In this document: piece after piece, positions 18,704 to 31,200 of the stretch
Layout of the letters: each line of letters begins with the position of its first letter
Numbering within the stretch: position 1 is the stretch's first letter
NCBI GenBank assembly: GCA_002150815.3
Contig: NDFF03000177.1
Span: 1-35,261, forward strand
Length of the DNA stretch: 35,261 nt
Reading direction: 5' to 3'
From: Grammothele lineata
Lineage: Eukaryota > Basidiomycota > Agaricomycetes > Polyporales > Polyporaceae
Notes under the pieces: generated by a model
Databases searched by the model: none
What the model was told of the DNA's origin: nothing
Seen by the model: the letters and a program-made list of their open reading frames with translations, nothing else
Program-made: the position numbers and the translations under genes

Positions 18704-21700
18704 GAAGGGCATCGTTAGACGTCATCCGGCTTTGCATTGCTCATAGTAAGTAATGACCCGGCACTTTCCAGCGAATTTCCAGCCAACTCGAAGCCCGAAG
18801 GTCTCGCCATTCCGTGCAAATCCTTCAATAAGTTTCGTGAAGATCATTGCTGGCAGACCCGCCGGGCCCGCCGCCCGAGGACATCAGAGCCGGCCCCAAA
18901 AGCCCAGCCCCCCCGGGGCGGCTGCGGCGATTCTCGGTGTCCGTTCGCATACTGCACTATAGCCTAGTAAGCTGGCAACATTAGGCGCATTTTCACGGTC
19001 CCTGCTTTTCTAATGGAAGTCGAGAGTATAGGCTCAGATGCTTCGGTTCAAGACTCTGCCTATAATGAAAGGGGCACCGCGTGGCATGGCCGCTGCACGG
19101 AAGCATCCACATGGCATTGTCCCCCGGCGACCCACGAGAATCATCTGTGGGAAGAGATGGTTCTCTCAGCACCCATCATACTCGGGCCATACTGATCTCA
19201 ACAATTCGTCGAGGTAGTTTGCGGGCTGGCCGCCCTCTCGAGTCTCTAGTCCGCGGCTTCCTTCTGTCGCCACTAATAAGTGTCTGATCTCGGCACAGTA
19301 CTTACGTGCTAATGTTGTCACTGATCTTCGAACTCGATCAAGGTTGAAGCCATATGAGTCGTAATACTAGATGACCGTCCTACGGAAAAATGGGTCCCTT
19401 CCCTAAGTTTCGTCATCTGAGCCATATGGTTGGGTGTCCTACAGAGCTGCACAGCCAGATGGGAACACGACAGATCGGCGAAGATATAGAGGGGCAGTAC
19501 AGTGCCCTCGAGCCGGACCGCTGAATGAGAGTGTTCCGCTCCGGCTGGCCGTTCACACATGCGAATGAACGCCGTCACTTGATCTTCTGTTCCTGGACCA
19601 CCACTCTGGAAGATGAGCAGTCGTGGACTACTTCGTTGATGATTCCCCCAAATTGCGTGTGAAGTTGTTCTGTGGTGCACATGGAGCGCATGCCACGGTG
19701 CAAATCATACCGATGTGTTATCGGCCTGGATTCAAGGCTCTCGGCAGAATGTTATGGTACTTAGTCGTAATCAGCACCATAGACTCACGAGAGAGAAGGA
19801 GGGAAATGTCCAAGAGAATAGCATCGTTGAACCCTTGACGAAGCAGTTGAATTCCAGTCGATTCCGTTTTACAGCGCAAATCGTACAAACAGCGTACCGT
19901 GCAGCTTGCTACCGTGTCAGTAATCGAGCAGCAGTACGCTGCGGTGTATACGTAGAGGGGAGGATAACTAGACCGCCCATCCCGAGTATGAGCAGTGCAA
20001 GTACGTGCTACGACGAGCTCGAGGTCGGTGGGAGATGCGTCTTCGTTTAACTGATCGTGACCGGCACTGTCACCGAGACGCCGAATGCAGACGAACCCTC
20101 ATCCGTAACCGAACCCGAAAGTCGTCCCCTGAGGGAGCAAAACGATCAGGGACAACACTGTCGACGAAGGAACCGACAGTATAGTAAACTTACAGGCACC
20201 GCGCCGAACCTGAGACGCGATTGAACCCCGGAGTAACCGGGGATATCATGACGTATACCTGAGAGATCATTCGCTGCTATTGAACCGCGAATAGACTGAA
20301 CGTCGAGATCGGAGGGAGAATATCCGTCCAACCTCTATTGTACGCATTGAACGTAAGAAGACCTGGAATGTAGCGGGGTTCAGAGATATACTGAGAAACG
20401 CATCTCAAAGTTGGCATACCGAAGCTCCGCCGACGTTATAAACTCAGGAATCCTGACCTACTCGTAGATCAGCCTACGTTTGTTGTCAGCTGACGTCTCC
20501 CGGAAGAGAACAAAGGGTGAGAACACAGAAGCTTAAATGGTGCATCAGCTGGCTTCACAAAAGCAGAGCGCGTCTGCTGCCGTGAGGAATTGCCCCCAAA
20601 ACGGCGGTAGGTAAGTAGGGAAACTCCCCGAGTAGGAATGATGCTCCCATGCACGCATGCTATGCCGTATCTGGGGGCCTTCTTCCTGTATCGTCAAGCC
20701 GCTGTCGTAGCAGAAGCTGCGGAAACCAACTTCTGGCTCACGGATATCGCCTGAGTGCTACATGCGGAGGTAGCGGAAATGGGGCATTCGGAGGCATCAC
20801 ATCGAGGTCAGCACAATGATCGATTTAATGATGACTCGGCAGATGTACTGACTTAGAGGTGGGAGCGCTCGAGTGCGCAAGATATCGTGAGATCTCTTCA
20901 AGTTCAGCGACAGCAGCACGCCTCGAAAAAGATCTGAAGCAAAGTCTAACAGGTCCCCCGCCGTACTTCGTGAAACCGTGCCTTAAATGGGTACGTCGGT
21001 CTTCGCGAAGCACTTTTTGCAGCAAGCGGCTTGCCTTGAAGCTCGAGGTATTCTCCCAATTTACTCGGACGGAACGTGGCGGGCGGCCGTTGTATGCTGA
21101 GATCGATCGCCGAAAACCTGAGTGGTGCACAGTCGGTAAGATGGGCATCTGATAAGGATATAGATATCTCAGCCAGAAGAGTGGTTACGGCCAAATTGGC
21201 CGGCCAGGTTCTGGAAGACGGAGAGAGGACTTACTTGGCAGGACACGCTCCCACGTCCGCGCACGTGAGGACTAGCAAATGTGCCAAATTCGGACCCAGA
21301 ACGTGGAGGGTTTACTGGTGTTGTTGCACCTCCCGCGAAGCAAGTCGCGAAGCTTGCCGTCAGCACGGCTTCCTCGGAGCTTGCACCTCTTAGAGGTCTC
21401 GTATAGGCAATGCTATGGCACCACCGGGGCAGCGGGATACCTTTAGGATAGCCGCATGAAGATGAGCTAGAACGCGAAGAAGAGAGGTTCAGCGAAAACG
21501 GGAATCTATGCTGTAACAAGCAACGTGTTCCGACGAATCGCCCGCGCCTCCGCGGCGAACGCCTTAGCCGCGCGATACCGGGAGCTTAATGGACAATACG
21601 GGGACTAGATGCTGACAAGACGCAGCGTCAGGCACGCCGAATGCAGCACACGTCCATCCATTGTGGATCGTCAAAAGCGTCCGAGAGTCAGCTGAAGACG

Positions 21701-24664
21701 ACACGTGGATTGAACGTCGCAGGTAACGAGGCTCGCCGAAATCCTAGTCAATGTCAGATCCGTAGGTATACGTACTGCTCCGGTGGACTACTCTTCGACG
21801 ATGCTCGTTTTACGTGTTCGAAGAACTGGGGATTGGGATTGAGCGTAGTTTGCGTCACAAATAATGGTTGACTGGCAGCGGGGGGAGGCCGACGGCGGTT
21901 GCGGGGTAAGCAGGTGGCCTCGACGAGTGGAACTGCGAGAAGGAGCGTAACGACGTCAGGGTCGCATTCAGGGCCGGATTGATACAGTACCTTCGAACCA
22001 AGTGCGGTATACGCGTTATCGTGTTTCGGTCACGTAGGAATCTGCTGTGGAATCGTTGGCTCGGGGATTACTCTATGGTCGGATGCAGGGAGGAGCGCGC
22101 ACCTCACTCGACTAAACATTCCAGTTGCCTCGAAGATGGCGAAGACGCCGTGGCGCGCTTCTAACCCCGTTGCATGGGTCAGAGTACAACACACGCCCGT
22201 AAACACGGCCTGCTGGTTGTCATATTGGAAATAAGCATGCGAAAGCCATACTAGCGCGCATTCTGACGTCTCGCGACGATCCGCGCAACATAAGAGCCGC
22301 TGCCCAGGCATAGATCCCGATGTCTCAGAAAGTGCAGGGGTATGCTGCAATATGCCATGCGCTATACAGAACAATGTGGGGCACGATACGGTAAGGCTTC
22401 TAGCGTCGTTGAAAGATCGGCGTTCCTGTGCGGCGGCCCGGCGCTAGGGATATTCGGGCTCGAGATGTCGCGAGTCTCGAGATAGGGACGCCGCGAGGCG
22501 GGTGCGGTTCACACACGAGGCTATGCTCCACCAAGCTCGATATCCGTCCAGAGTGTATACAAAACAGCTGTCGTGGGAGCAAACGACATTGTCAATTACA
22601 CATCGGAACGACGCATCATGATGACACCGCCACGCACTCACCTGTTAGCTAGCTAGCCCGCACGACGCGCGCAAGCCGACGAGGCCAGACGGTTTCGAGG
22701 AAACGTCCACTAGCATGTTGAGGACCTTCGCCCACGTCTACCTCCCGAAAAACTCCGATCACATTGCACCGTGGCGTCCACGGGGAGGGTTTGCTTGGGG
22801 AATCGACGTGCAGCGAGGTTCTGGGGAGTTTGAGCGTGAGGTTAACCCCTGCGCCACACGGGCCCCGGTATTCTGGCGACTCGCAAACGGGGTTGCGCTC
22901 TCGCGCGCGTGCGACGACCGCCGCAACCACAGCGCTCGGACGAGTCGGGCCGTAACCTGCGAGTGGAGCTAACGGCATGCTTGCGTCCTCGGAGCGTCTG
23001 TCCCTCGCTACCAAACGCCTGTCGAAACTGAGCCCGGTGTTGGCTCGACACGGAGGTGAATGCCGGTGTCCAAGCGAGAGCAGACAGCTCAGAATGTCTG
23101 CATGGGGTAACGCGAGAAGAGGTCGAAATTGAGTTTCCCAGCCGAGGAGGACGCGCGGGGGCGACGGGTGGGATCTGGAAGGCCCGGACTCTGTTCGCTT
23201 ATGGCTCAGGGCGCGCCTGGTTGAAATCCCCGGCCTGTCGTCGGGTTGCCCACCGGCAAGTCTGTCCTCTCTCGGGGCACCAGAAAAATACACCTGGCGA
23301 CAACGTACGTCAACGTACGCAGGGACTTAGCCTCGATCTGACGCACCTTCGCGACCGCGACTGGCCGACGGACGACAGGATCAGAAGACCAGCTCCGGCC
23401 CCAAGCCCCAAGATACTGTACACAGCTCCAATCCAGCGACGCGATCTCAGCGTCCGCAGCGCGCACCCCCGACCCTGCAGGAACGCGCGCTCGCAGGACG
23501 GGCGTAGCGAGCGAAGTCTGCGGCGCGCGCCAACTGCATAGGAGTGCATACGGCCTCGTCCGCGGCCGCGGATGCGCGAGAGGGCGTTGATTCCCGTACG
23601 TACGTACGGGCCCGGTCATTGCCCGTAAATTGCCGGGCTCGGGCGAACCCACAGGCCAGCGGCGGCCGCGCGCGTGAGAGGGGCCCGGTAGCGGGGTCGA
23701 TCGATAGTGGTTGTATCGAGCCTCGCCTCGCTTCACGTCGTATTCACCGGTGATTCGCCCGCGGTTTGGACGTTAACTTCGGGCTAAGCGAGAGTTGGGC
23801 GTCGGCGGTCGTGAGTCCGGGAATGCGCGATATAGCTCCCGCCACGGATCTTGAAGGTTGGTCGGTCGTTCGTCAGAGAGTTCGGGCTGCAGCACCCGCT
23901 GGAAAAACGTGGTGATTGAGCGAACAATGGACGCGAGGCTGACAGGAGAGACGGGCCGAGCCGTCCGACGAAGGAACGCAGGATAGCAACAGGCAGTAAC
24001 AGCCTTCCAGCGATGGCGTGAACGACGGTTTTCATTCGAGGGAAGGCCACACCACTCACAACTCTATTCGAGCACCGCCGACCTCGCCCCGCGCTCCCAT
24101 GCCTTCTCGTTCCTCCGTGCCTGTGACCCGCACACTCCCATCCCACCATACGCCCTCCGCGACTGCGCCCCTCTGCCACGTTCCCGGCCCCCAACGTTCT
24201 CACTGTACACCTTCACCCTGGGAGCAGATAGAGATCCGAGCGTGCGCCGCATGGCCGAGGCCGTCTTCTCTTCCCTTCCATCCTTGAACCCCGTTCGGTC
24301 TGCGCCCTTTTGGGTTCTCCCGTCTCCTCGCGTGCGCGTGCGGACGAGCGGGGAGGCGGGCGCCGGGAGGGATGACGGCGAAGGGTGGACGGCTCCATCC
24401 TGTGACGAGCGTGCGGTGTTCTACCGTAGAGCACGGGCCGCAAGGTGGCTTCTGACAGGTCCGATGACGGCGCTGGAGAAGACAGGACGTCGGTCGGGAA
24501 CTGGGAGCGCGGGAGACGTGGCTCGGCGTACCTGCCGCACACTGCCTGCATACGACACGAAATATCTTGGTTCTCGTGATGGGCAGAGCTGACGATGGGT
24601 CTCTACGACATCCGCGGCGGGTACGTCAGGTCACGCGAATGACGGAAAGAGCGCGAGACCGAAC
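18704..24664. other. 6 kb without a supported gene
   Basis: Only short, mutually shadowing ORFs are seen on both strands. No recognisable domain, transposon protein, long repeat or tandem array was found by eye. Base composition from about 19 to 22.6 kb is clearly less GC-rich than from 24 kb on. Minor structures: an 18-bp palindrome CCCGTACGTACGTACGGG at 23593-23610 and the palindrome TCCGCGGCCGCGGA just upstream (about 23558-23571). The stretch could be a decayed repeat region, lineage-specific intergenic DNA, or carry non-coding transcripts that cannot be recognised here. Confidence 0.45.
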
Positions 24665-25890
24665 TCACCAGCGCCGCCTCGAGCTCCCAAAATCGCGATC
24701 GCGGTCCCAATCTCGGTGGCCCCTCCGCGCCCGCTGCACCTCCTCGATCTCCCGCCTGTTGAAGACGTCGCCGTATCCGTATCCACCGCCGCCACTCGAG
24801 CCACCATGAACGGTGCTCGGCGTCTCGCTCCCGGCCGCCTCGCGCTTTTTGCGGCGGATGAGCTCGAGCGCACGTTGGCGCTCCGACGACTCGCGGTTGA
24901 GTCGAACGTGGACATCCCCGTTCACACCCGGGACAGCTGCGGGTGTACTACCAGGGAACGATCGAGGGGGCGGTGGTCGTGCGGGGCGCCGAAAGGAGGA
25001 CGAGGACGAGGACGGCTGCGGGGTACCGTTGCGGGACGCGAGCTGAGTATTGATAGACGTCAGAGGGTCGTGAGCGGACTTGCGTGCGAGATCGCGGATC
25101 CTACGACCGTGATCAGCTTTCCTTCGAAAGGGAAGCATGAAGTCTAGAAAAGGCATACTTTTTATCACCCTCGATCTCTCGGTTTCGCTCGTGCCCTCTG
25201 TCCGAATACCAAGGGTTGAGGTCCTTGGCCAAGGGAGCAAGAGGGAACCCCTTGTCCGTTTCGCGTACGTCGTCGTCTGCAGGGGGTCTACGGCCAGCCT
25301 TGGTTGAGCGGAGCGGGACAGCCATAACGGCCTACGTCGCGGATAAAATGGCGTTTGAGGAGGAGGGGCAGAATAATGGGCGCATATAGCCACGCGAGGA
25401 GGAAGGGGCGACGAACAGGGTAGATCTGGTCAACAATCCTAGCACATACGATGAACAGATGATGACTCACCTTCTCCAGATCTTCGAACAGGTTGATATG
25501 CCCGCCCGCACCGGTCAGCGTCGAGGGCCCTACGTCCGCCGCAACCGCAACCGCAGCCGTCGTCTCCGCACCCCCTGCACGTCTTCTCTCGTCTATAGCA
25601 GCCATGTCATCCTCTTCCTTGTGCTTCTTACGCCCATCCAGCCAAGCTCGTTTACGGAGTAAGTCCATCCTCGCCTCTGAGTCCTACATTTCGAGTTCCG
25701 AGTACCAAATGAGCACGAGCACGACGTAAATAAGCCAAAGACAGAGCGCACGACGTACAGCGAGCATCATCCTCCCCTCCTCCGCGGCCTCCTTGAGGCG
25801 CGCCTCCTCCTCGTCGCGCCGGACGCGCTCGATGTTGTCCCGGCGGTAGGGGTGGTAGGACTTGTGGTGCGCGATGTTGAGCTTGCCCAT
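24665..25890 (-). CDS. CIR_N-domain protein, LENG1-like, 317 aa
   Basis: Exons: 25890-25759, 25683-25471, 25331-25159 and 25100-24665. Introns are 75, 139, 58 nt; the joined frame is open to a TGA at 24667-24665. The N-terminus MGKLNIAHHKSYHPYRRDNI, followed by ERVRRDEEEARLKEAAEEGR, is the CIR_N domain (about residues 1-44) found in CBF1-interacting corepressor, Cwc25-like splicing factors and leukocyte receptor cluster member 1 (LENG1). After the junction it reads DSEARMDLLRKRAW, then INLFEDLEK, PLAPLAKDLNPWYS and HDPLTSINTQLASR, all typical of fungal LENG1-like proteins as I recall them. The C-terminal third is Ser/Pro/Arg-rich, ending in an RE/RD-rich tail. A nuclear, RNA-processing-related role is inferred from the domain. 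The stop codon overlaps a GTGAGT 5' splice-like site. Confidence 0.9.
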
Positions 25891-26706
25891 GTTCGTCTAT
25901 ACGTCTTCTTGAAACAATAGATGCTGCTTAAAACTGCTGGAGGTGCAGGAAAGATACGAGCGCGAAAGAGTGAGAAAAGGGAGAAAGTCGACGAGCACGA
26001 AGAGCAAGAGCGAAGTTCAAGCAGGGAGCAGGAAGTGGTGGCAGGCGCGTCCCCCTCCTCCCTACACAAGCGCTCCCGCACGTTGGCGCCCGATGATCTC
26101 GACCCATCCAAGATCGGGCCGCGATCTCGATTCTCGATCCGCGTCCAAGGAGCGAGATGCGCTGCGCAGCGCTCAGAGCTGCCCTGCCCTGCCCCGCACT
26201 CGAAATAATAAATATTGCGTCCCCAGTGCGCCATCGCCATCGCCATCGCCATCGCTATCCGGCAGTGTGTGTATCCATGCGACCCCAACGCCCCCAGGGG
26301 CCGCGGGAGCGCGTCCCTGGAGCGGGGTGGTTTGCGCCTCCAGGCTCCCGCGCACCAGCAGGCCTAGGGTGCAAAGTCGGACAGGACGGGACGGGCGGTG
26401 ACGGTACAGCGGGCGACTCGATGGCGGGCGCAGACGGACGGGCGGACGCAGTTCCGCGTCCGCGTCCGCGTCCTCGTACTACTACTAGCACCAGTGCTAA
26501 CCAGCAAAGGCCCGGAGCTGATCCAAAAAGCCCCGTATGATCGAGGCGGCCTCGGTGCGCGGCTCCGGGACGTCGACGTCCAGCGGGCTCAGTGCGGCCG
26601 CACCAGCCTGGCTCGGAGGCAGCGGGGCGGGGCGCGACAGGGCGGGGCGAGCGCGGACGAGAACAGGATTCGGGACGCGAGACGGGACACGGGCGCGAAA
26701 AGATTA

Positions 26707-26745
26707 ATCCATCCATCCATACATACATACATACAATATATACGT
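26707..26745. repeat. ATCC/ATAC tetranucleotide microsatellite
   Basis: Three ATCC units are followed by four ATAC-like units and a short TATATACGTACG tail: a compound tetranucleotide repeat in otherwise GC-rich DNA, and a natural length-polymorphism candidate. Confidence 0.8.
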
Positions 26746-26783
26746 ACGCGTTCGGTCGGGTCGGTATGCACTTTAGTCAACAT

Positions 26784-26820
26784 CGGCGGCGAAGGCGAAG
26801 GCGAAGGCGAAAGCGAAGAA
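26784..26820. repeat. GGCGAA hexanucleotide repeat
   Basis: Successive GGCGAA units with a final degenerate AGCGAA. The repeat would encode Arg/Arg or Gly-Glu runs if translated, but no gene covers it. Confidence 0.7.
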
Positions 26821-27064
26821 GAGGGACAGATGCGCGGGCGCGCGGGGGGCAATTAAACACTAAACACCACGGCACGGTACAGTACTTGTACACTCACGCG
26901 CGTGCGCGCACGGATGCGGGCCGAACGGCGACGTCAACGCCGCCGCTGTCTGCGCCGCCGCGCCGCGTCCAGGCAGGCAGACAGCGCGCGCGCTCGTGGG
27001 CGGGCGAGCGAGCGGAGGGGCCGGCACACAAGCGGCCAGGGTCTCCGGGTGCTATAACTGATAG

Positions 27065-28082
27065 CTATAGCGTCCCGCAGCGCGCGATGAGGATGTCGGC
27101 CGAGGGCCGGTAGAGGATGTCGTCCGAGGCGAAGGACTGGATCCGCCGGACGATGTCCATGCCGTGCCGGACCTCGCCAAATACGACGTTCCGCCTGTCG
27201 CACCACGGCGCGGGGCTCGTCGTGACGAAGAACTACGAGCGCACGCCACGGCAGGATGGGACAAGCGCGGGTAAGGTAAGGGGCGCGGTGCGATGGAGCG
27301 TAAGAATCGACGTCAGCGCCGCGCCTAGAGCCTCACACGAGCAAGGGAGAGGCGTACCTGGGACGAATTTGTATGCGGGCCGCGGTTGGCCATGGAGAGC
27401 AGCCCCGCGCGGTCGTGGCGCAGGCGAAAGTTCTCGTCTGTCAAGCGGGGCGGGTTAGCATCGGCGAGCGCGAGCAGAGAAGGGGGCGTTCGCGAGCGCG
27501 ATGCGGGCCCGTTGTCGGACGCGCCAGAGAAGGAGAAGACAGGAAGGAGGGAGGGAAGGATCGGGCGCGGGTGCGGGGGCAGTAGGGCGCAGGACGGTCG
27601 GTTGGTCGGGGAGGAGATGGGAGCGAGGGCGGGGGCGGACGAGTGAGGAGGGATCTGCGTTGCCATAAATGCTCACCGGGAAAGGTGGGGCCGTAGATGG
27701 ACCGGCCTGTCGTGCCGTTGCCGTCGACGATGTCGCCGCCCTGGATCATGAACTGTGCGCGACAGCGGCAGGGGCGGATACGGTCGACAGTGAGCGCGAG
27801 GGGCGAACGCGTGCAAAAAAAAGAGAAAACGCACGTTGGGATCGACACGATGGAAATACGAGTTGGCGTAGCCATAGCCGTTCTCGCCCGTCGCGAGCTC
27901 GCGGAAGTTGCGGGCGGTGCGAGGGCAGACGGAGTCGTAGAGATGGAAGACGATGCGGCCGACGTTGACTCCCTGGATTTCAATGTCGAACTGGACACGC
28001 CCGGGGGTTAGCGGACGGCGCGCGGGAGAGAGCGAGAGATTCGAGAAGGACTGACAAAGACGTCCGGGCCGGAGTCAGACAT
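27065..28082 (-). CDS. Cyclophilin-type peptidyl-prolyl isomerase, 168 aa
   Basis: Catalyses cis-trans isomerisation of peptidyl-proline bonds. Exons: 28082-28056, 27990-27835, 27752-27677, 27437-27358 and 27232-27065; introns 65, 82, 239, 125 and 120-odd nt long where longer, the first starting with the less usual GTCAGT. The joined protein is single-domain, the same size class as cyclophilin A (165 aa), with no signal peptide, so it is probably cytosolic or nuclear. Family landmarks: VFFDIEI at the start, YFHRV with the catalytic Arg, FMIQGGD (Phe, Met and Gln of the pocket), [15 protein letters not shown] (Ala/Asn, Gln, Phe) and a Trp in [14 protein letters not shown]. The pocket His that follows this Trp in cyclophilin A is Asn here. 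The protein is diverged from cyclophilin A (for example [20 protein letters not shown]), so it is more likely a minor paralogue. Start chosen because MSDSGPDV joins directly to FFDI after splicing. Confidence 0.95.
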
Positions 28083-28260
28083 CACGGGACTGTGGGCGAG
28101 CGGGACGAAGACGGAGCGGAGGCGGAGACGGAGGCGCGGGGACGGCGGGGACGGCGAGGGAGGGAGAGGGAGAGAGGGAGGGCAGGAGAGGGGAGGTGGG
28201 GGCGGGGAAGGGGGTGTGGCAGGGGGTATATAGAGGGCGGGGGGAGGGATTTTGGGCAGG
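28083..28260 (-). promoter_or_regulatory. Cyclophilin promoter: polypurine tract and TATA box
   Basis: The plus strand shows an almost unbroken G/A-rich run from about 28110 to 28260, so the coding strand is C/T-rich, as in many fungal promoters. A TATATA sequence at 28227-28234 lies about 145 bp upstream of the ATG and is the only TATA-like element here. Confidence 0.5.
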
Positions 28261-31200
28261 AGGAAGAGGAAGAGGACGCGAGGAGCAGGCAGTGACCCGC
28301 TCGCTCCCGCTGGGATGCTGGCCGGGCGCGCTAGCCGCGTCTGCTCGTCCTGGAGTGCAGCTGGAGCGCATCTGTTGCCAGACCTGGGCTCTCCCTGGCT
28401 CTGCCTGCCGCTGCCACTCTCGGCCGCTGCCATCCTCTCCAGCTCCTCGCGCCGTTCGCTCGCCGCCATCATCCTCCTTCCTCGGCCTCTCCCTCCGTCA
28501 ACGCCCCTTCCTCGGCATCCCCCGCCACCCTCCCCTCCCAGATCCCATCGCAACTCGGCCTTTTGCCCGTCCACCCCCGCCCTTTCTCCTCAGATCCCCC
28601 TCCCCCGATCCTCTGGCTCTCCGCTCGCCGCCTTCACCTCCTCGTACGTAGCACGCGGCCCGGGCGACGTGCCGGCGCGAGACCCCGCGCGGAGCTCTCA
28701 AGCTCACCTTCTCGCAGGACGTGCATCTGCCAGCCCCGTCCTCCCCGCGCGCGGCGGGCGGGCTGTGCGTGCGCCCCGGGACGGGTTAGCCTATTCTACC
28801 GCATCGCCGGCATCCACTCGCCTTCTTCCTCATCGCCCATCTCCCTCCCATTCACTCCCCGCCACCCTTGCCACCCCTTGCCACCCTCTCGGCCCCGGCC
28901 CCCCCTTCGCGCGCCGCCGCCCGCATCCGCGTCCGCGTCCTTCCCCCGGCACGCCCACGTTCTTCTCCATACCGCGGAGCAACGGGCGACCCGCGACGTT
29001 CTCGCGTGCCCAGATCTCCGGCCGTGCCGCGAGATCATCGAGTACGTGCGTATCTGCTGCAATCAGCAGCCGCAGAACCCGAGTGTCCGATGTCGGCCCC
29101 AGGCGGTCTGCAGCTCGCGGCAACGCCCGCGGACGAGCGACGCGATGTGATCACTTACGGACAGGGAAAACGCGAGCCCGCGACCCGCGCGGATCTTGCC
29201 ATGGTCATCATACCCATGAACGTGGACAGCGCTGGAGCCCTGGCGAGGTAGTTGGATAGACAGCACGTCGCACGGACGGTCGAACAAGAACTTGTCAGGC
29301 AGCCGCGCCTGAGCGTGCCGTTCTCGACCCGTGGCGCGCGTCCGAGTCGTCGACGTCGGCGGTGGAGCCTGGAGATCTGAACATATCTGGATCGAATCGA
29401 TCCGCCCGTCCCGTACCCGTCCTGTCCCTGGAAGTGGCCACGGCTCGCGTGCGCCGTGCCGCGCGCCCGCCCACCGTGATCCGGTTCTCCCACCATCTAT
29501 CTTCGGAACGCCGGATCGCACCCCGTCTTTCCCTCCTCCCTCCGCGCTCGACTCCCGCGGCAAGTCCCTCTCCCATTCCTCCCATTCCTCCAGCGACACG
29601 CTCACTAACCTCCACTAGATCATCCGCATCCCCCACCCCTCCCTTGGCTCGCGCCCGGCCCAGCGATACCCCGCGCGGAGTGACGGCCGCCGCCCCCGCG
29701 CACAAGCTCGCGCTCGTCCACGGCGTCACGAGCTCGGTTTACAACATCCGGCGTGGCCGCCGGCGGGCCAGGCCGGCCCTCGTCCCTCGCATTTCGTCAG
29801 TACACACGTCATTTCGCCCGCGGCGGGCCTCCTCCATCCGTCCCTGTTCGGTGCTGGTGTCGCTGTTCGTGGCTTAGTTCCCTTCTTCAGGCCTCTGCCT
29901 CCGAGCTCGCAACGCTCTGCTCGTGTGACTCCGCCACTCCCGCCGCGCTCACGGAAGCCCGATCTGCGACAGCTGGTGAGTGCCTCCGTCTTTGGACTCG
30001 TTGCACGTCGACGCAGGGAAGAGAGGAGGGAGCAATCGCTCGTACCTCAAAAACGCGCGCATGCACATCACTGTCAGCTCTAGCCCTCCGCTCCGCCACC
30101 ACGGACATCTCCGTGAGCTGACCGCCCTCGAAGTTCGATCCGGCGCGCGTCTCTGCGCGGGTTGGAGGGCGCAAAGATACGCCGCCGCGTCGCCGTCGCA
30201 GCTGCTCTAAGTATACTCAAGTTCCCCCGCCTGCGCGCGCGCGCCCGGCATCCATGTTGCTCAGCGTGCAAGAAGCCAGGACGCAAGCGAGTACGTTAAA
30301 CGGGCGTACATACTACATACTCGCTCGCTTACTTACGACACTCGGGCCTCGGGTCTCAGGGACGCACGCCGTCCGCGCGCTGAGCGCTGAGCGCTGCCCG
30401 ACGGAGCGAGAAGCTGACCGCGGTCCCACTGTCCCAGGTCGAGTGGATGGCCCGGCGCTGGAAGGGCCTGCTTGCCCCGTTGGGCTTGTCGTGTGACGGA
30501 GACCTTTCCGTGCGCGCGAGCGCGGATCGAGATCATAATCAGTACCGTCGAGTTTTCTGCTGACTGGCACGCGTTCTCCGAATGCTCCACCTCGTCCGAG
30601 TCCACAGCGCCTACTACTGGCGGCTGGCTGGCCACTGGGAGGGCACGCGACGAGCTTGTTATCTTCATCCGTTTTTCTGGATTCCGGATTCCGGATTCCA
30701 CAGGAGGCTTCCTCGGGATCGCACTTTGTTAGGTGTGTTCCTTCCGAGCTTCTCTCCCCGGCTCGGCTCTTCGGTCGTTCCCGGCGCTGTACTTAGCTGA
30801 AGGCGCTCGCTCGCCTCCTTAGGACAGCAGGACCAATTGTCCCGAGTCCCGACAAACAACCGCGGGCGCACCCTTCATAATGGGTCAGCTCGGAGCGTCA
30901 GACAAGCATCCTCTTTAGCTCGGCCGTTCGGGATCCCCCGCGCACAGACGAGCACTCGAGTCTCGGAACGGACGTCACTGCCAAAGAAGGCCCGCGTCCC
31001 TCCCCACCGCCGAGTCCCGCCCGGCAACTTCCTTCGCTCCTCCGTGCGCCACTGTTCGGCATGACGAGGGGCACATGCCCAGGTGAGCCCGAAACAAATT
31101 TTGCGAGGTGCTGTTTGTCGCGGGCTCATCGACATCACGCTGATGATGATGTGTTACGCTTGCAGGAGCCTCGTTGTCCGCACGCCCCCGAGGTCCGCGT

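Larger units (their letters stand above)
25891..27064. other. Intergenic region with simple repeats
   Basis: This lies between two minus-strand genes: the 3' side of the cyclophilin gene on the right and the promoter of the CIR_N gene on the left. No gene is seen. It holds several microsatellites: (GCCATC)n at 26230-26259, a (CGTCCG)n run near 26452-26473, mixed ATCC/ATAC units at 26707-26745, and (GGCGAA)n at about 26784-26815. A short A/T-rich spot at 26205-26218 (AATAATAAATATTG) stands out from the GC-rich surroundings. Confidence 0.6.

Noticed and set aside
28252..29259. 335-codon plus-strand ORF upstream of the cyclophilin gene
   Set aside because: Pro/Arg/Ser-rich translation with no motif, and several frames open at once; it also runs through the cyclophilin promoter tract.
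28830..29605. Attempted two-exon minus-strand gene across GTAAGT...TTGCAG
   Set aside because: The joined frame in phase 0 gives an Arg/Ser-rich product, and the more protein-like downstream frame is out of phase; no family match comes to mind.
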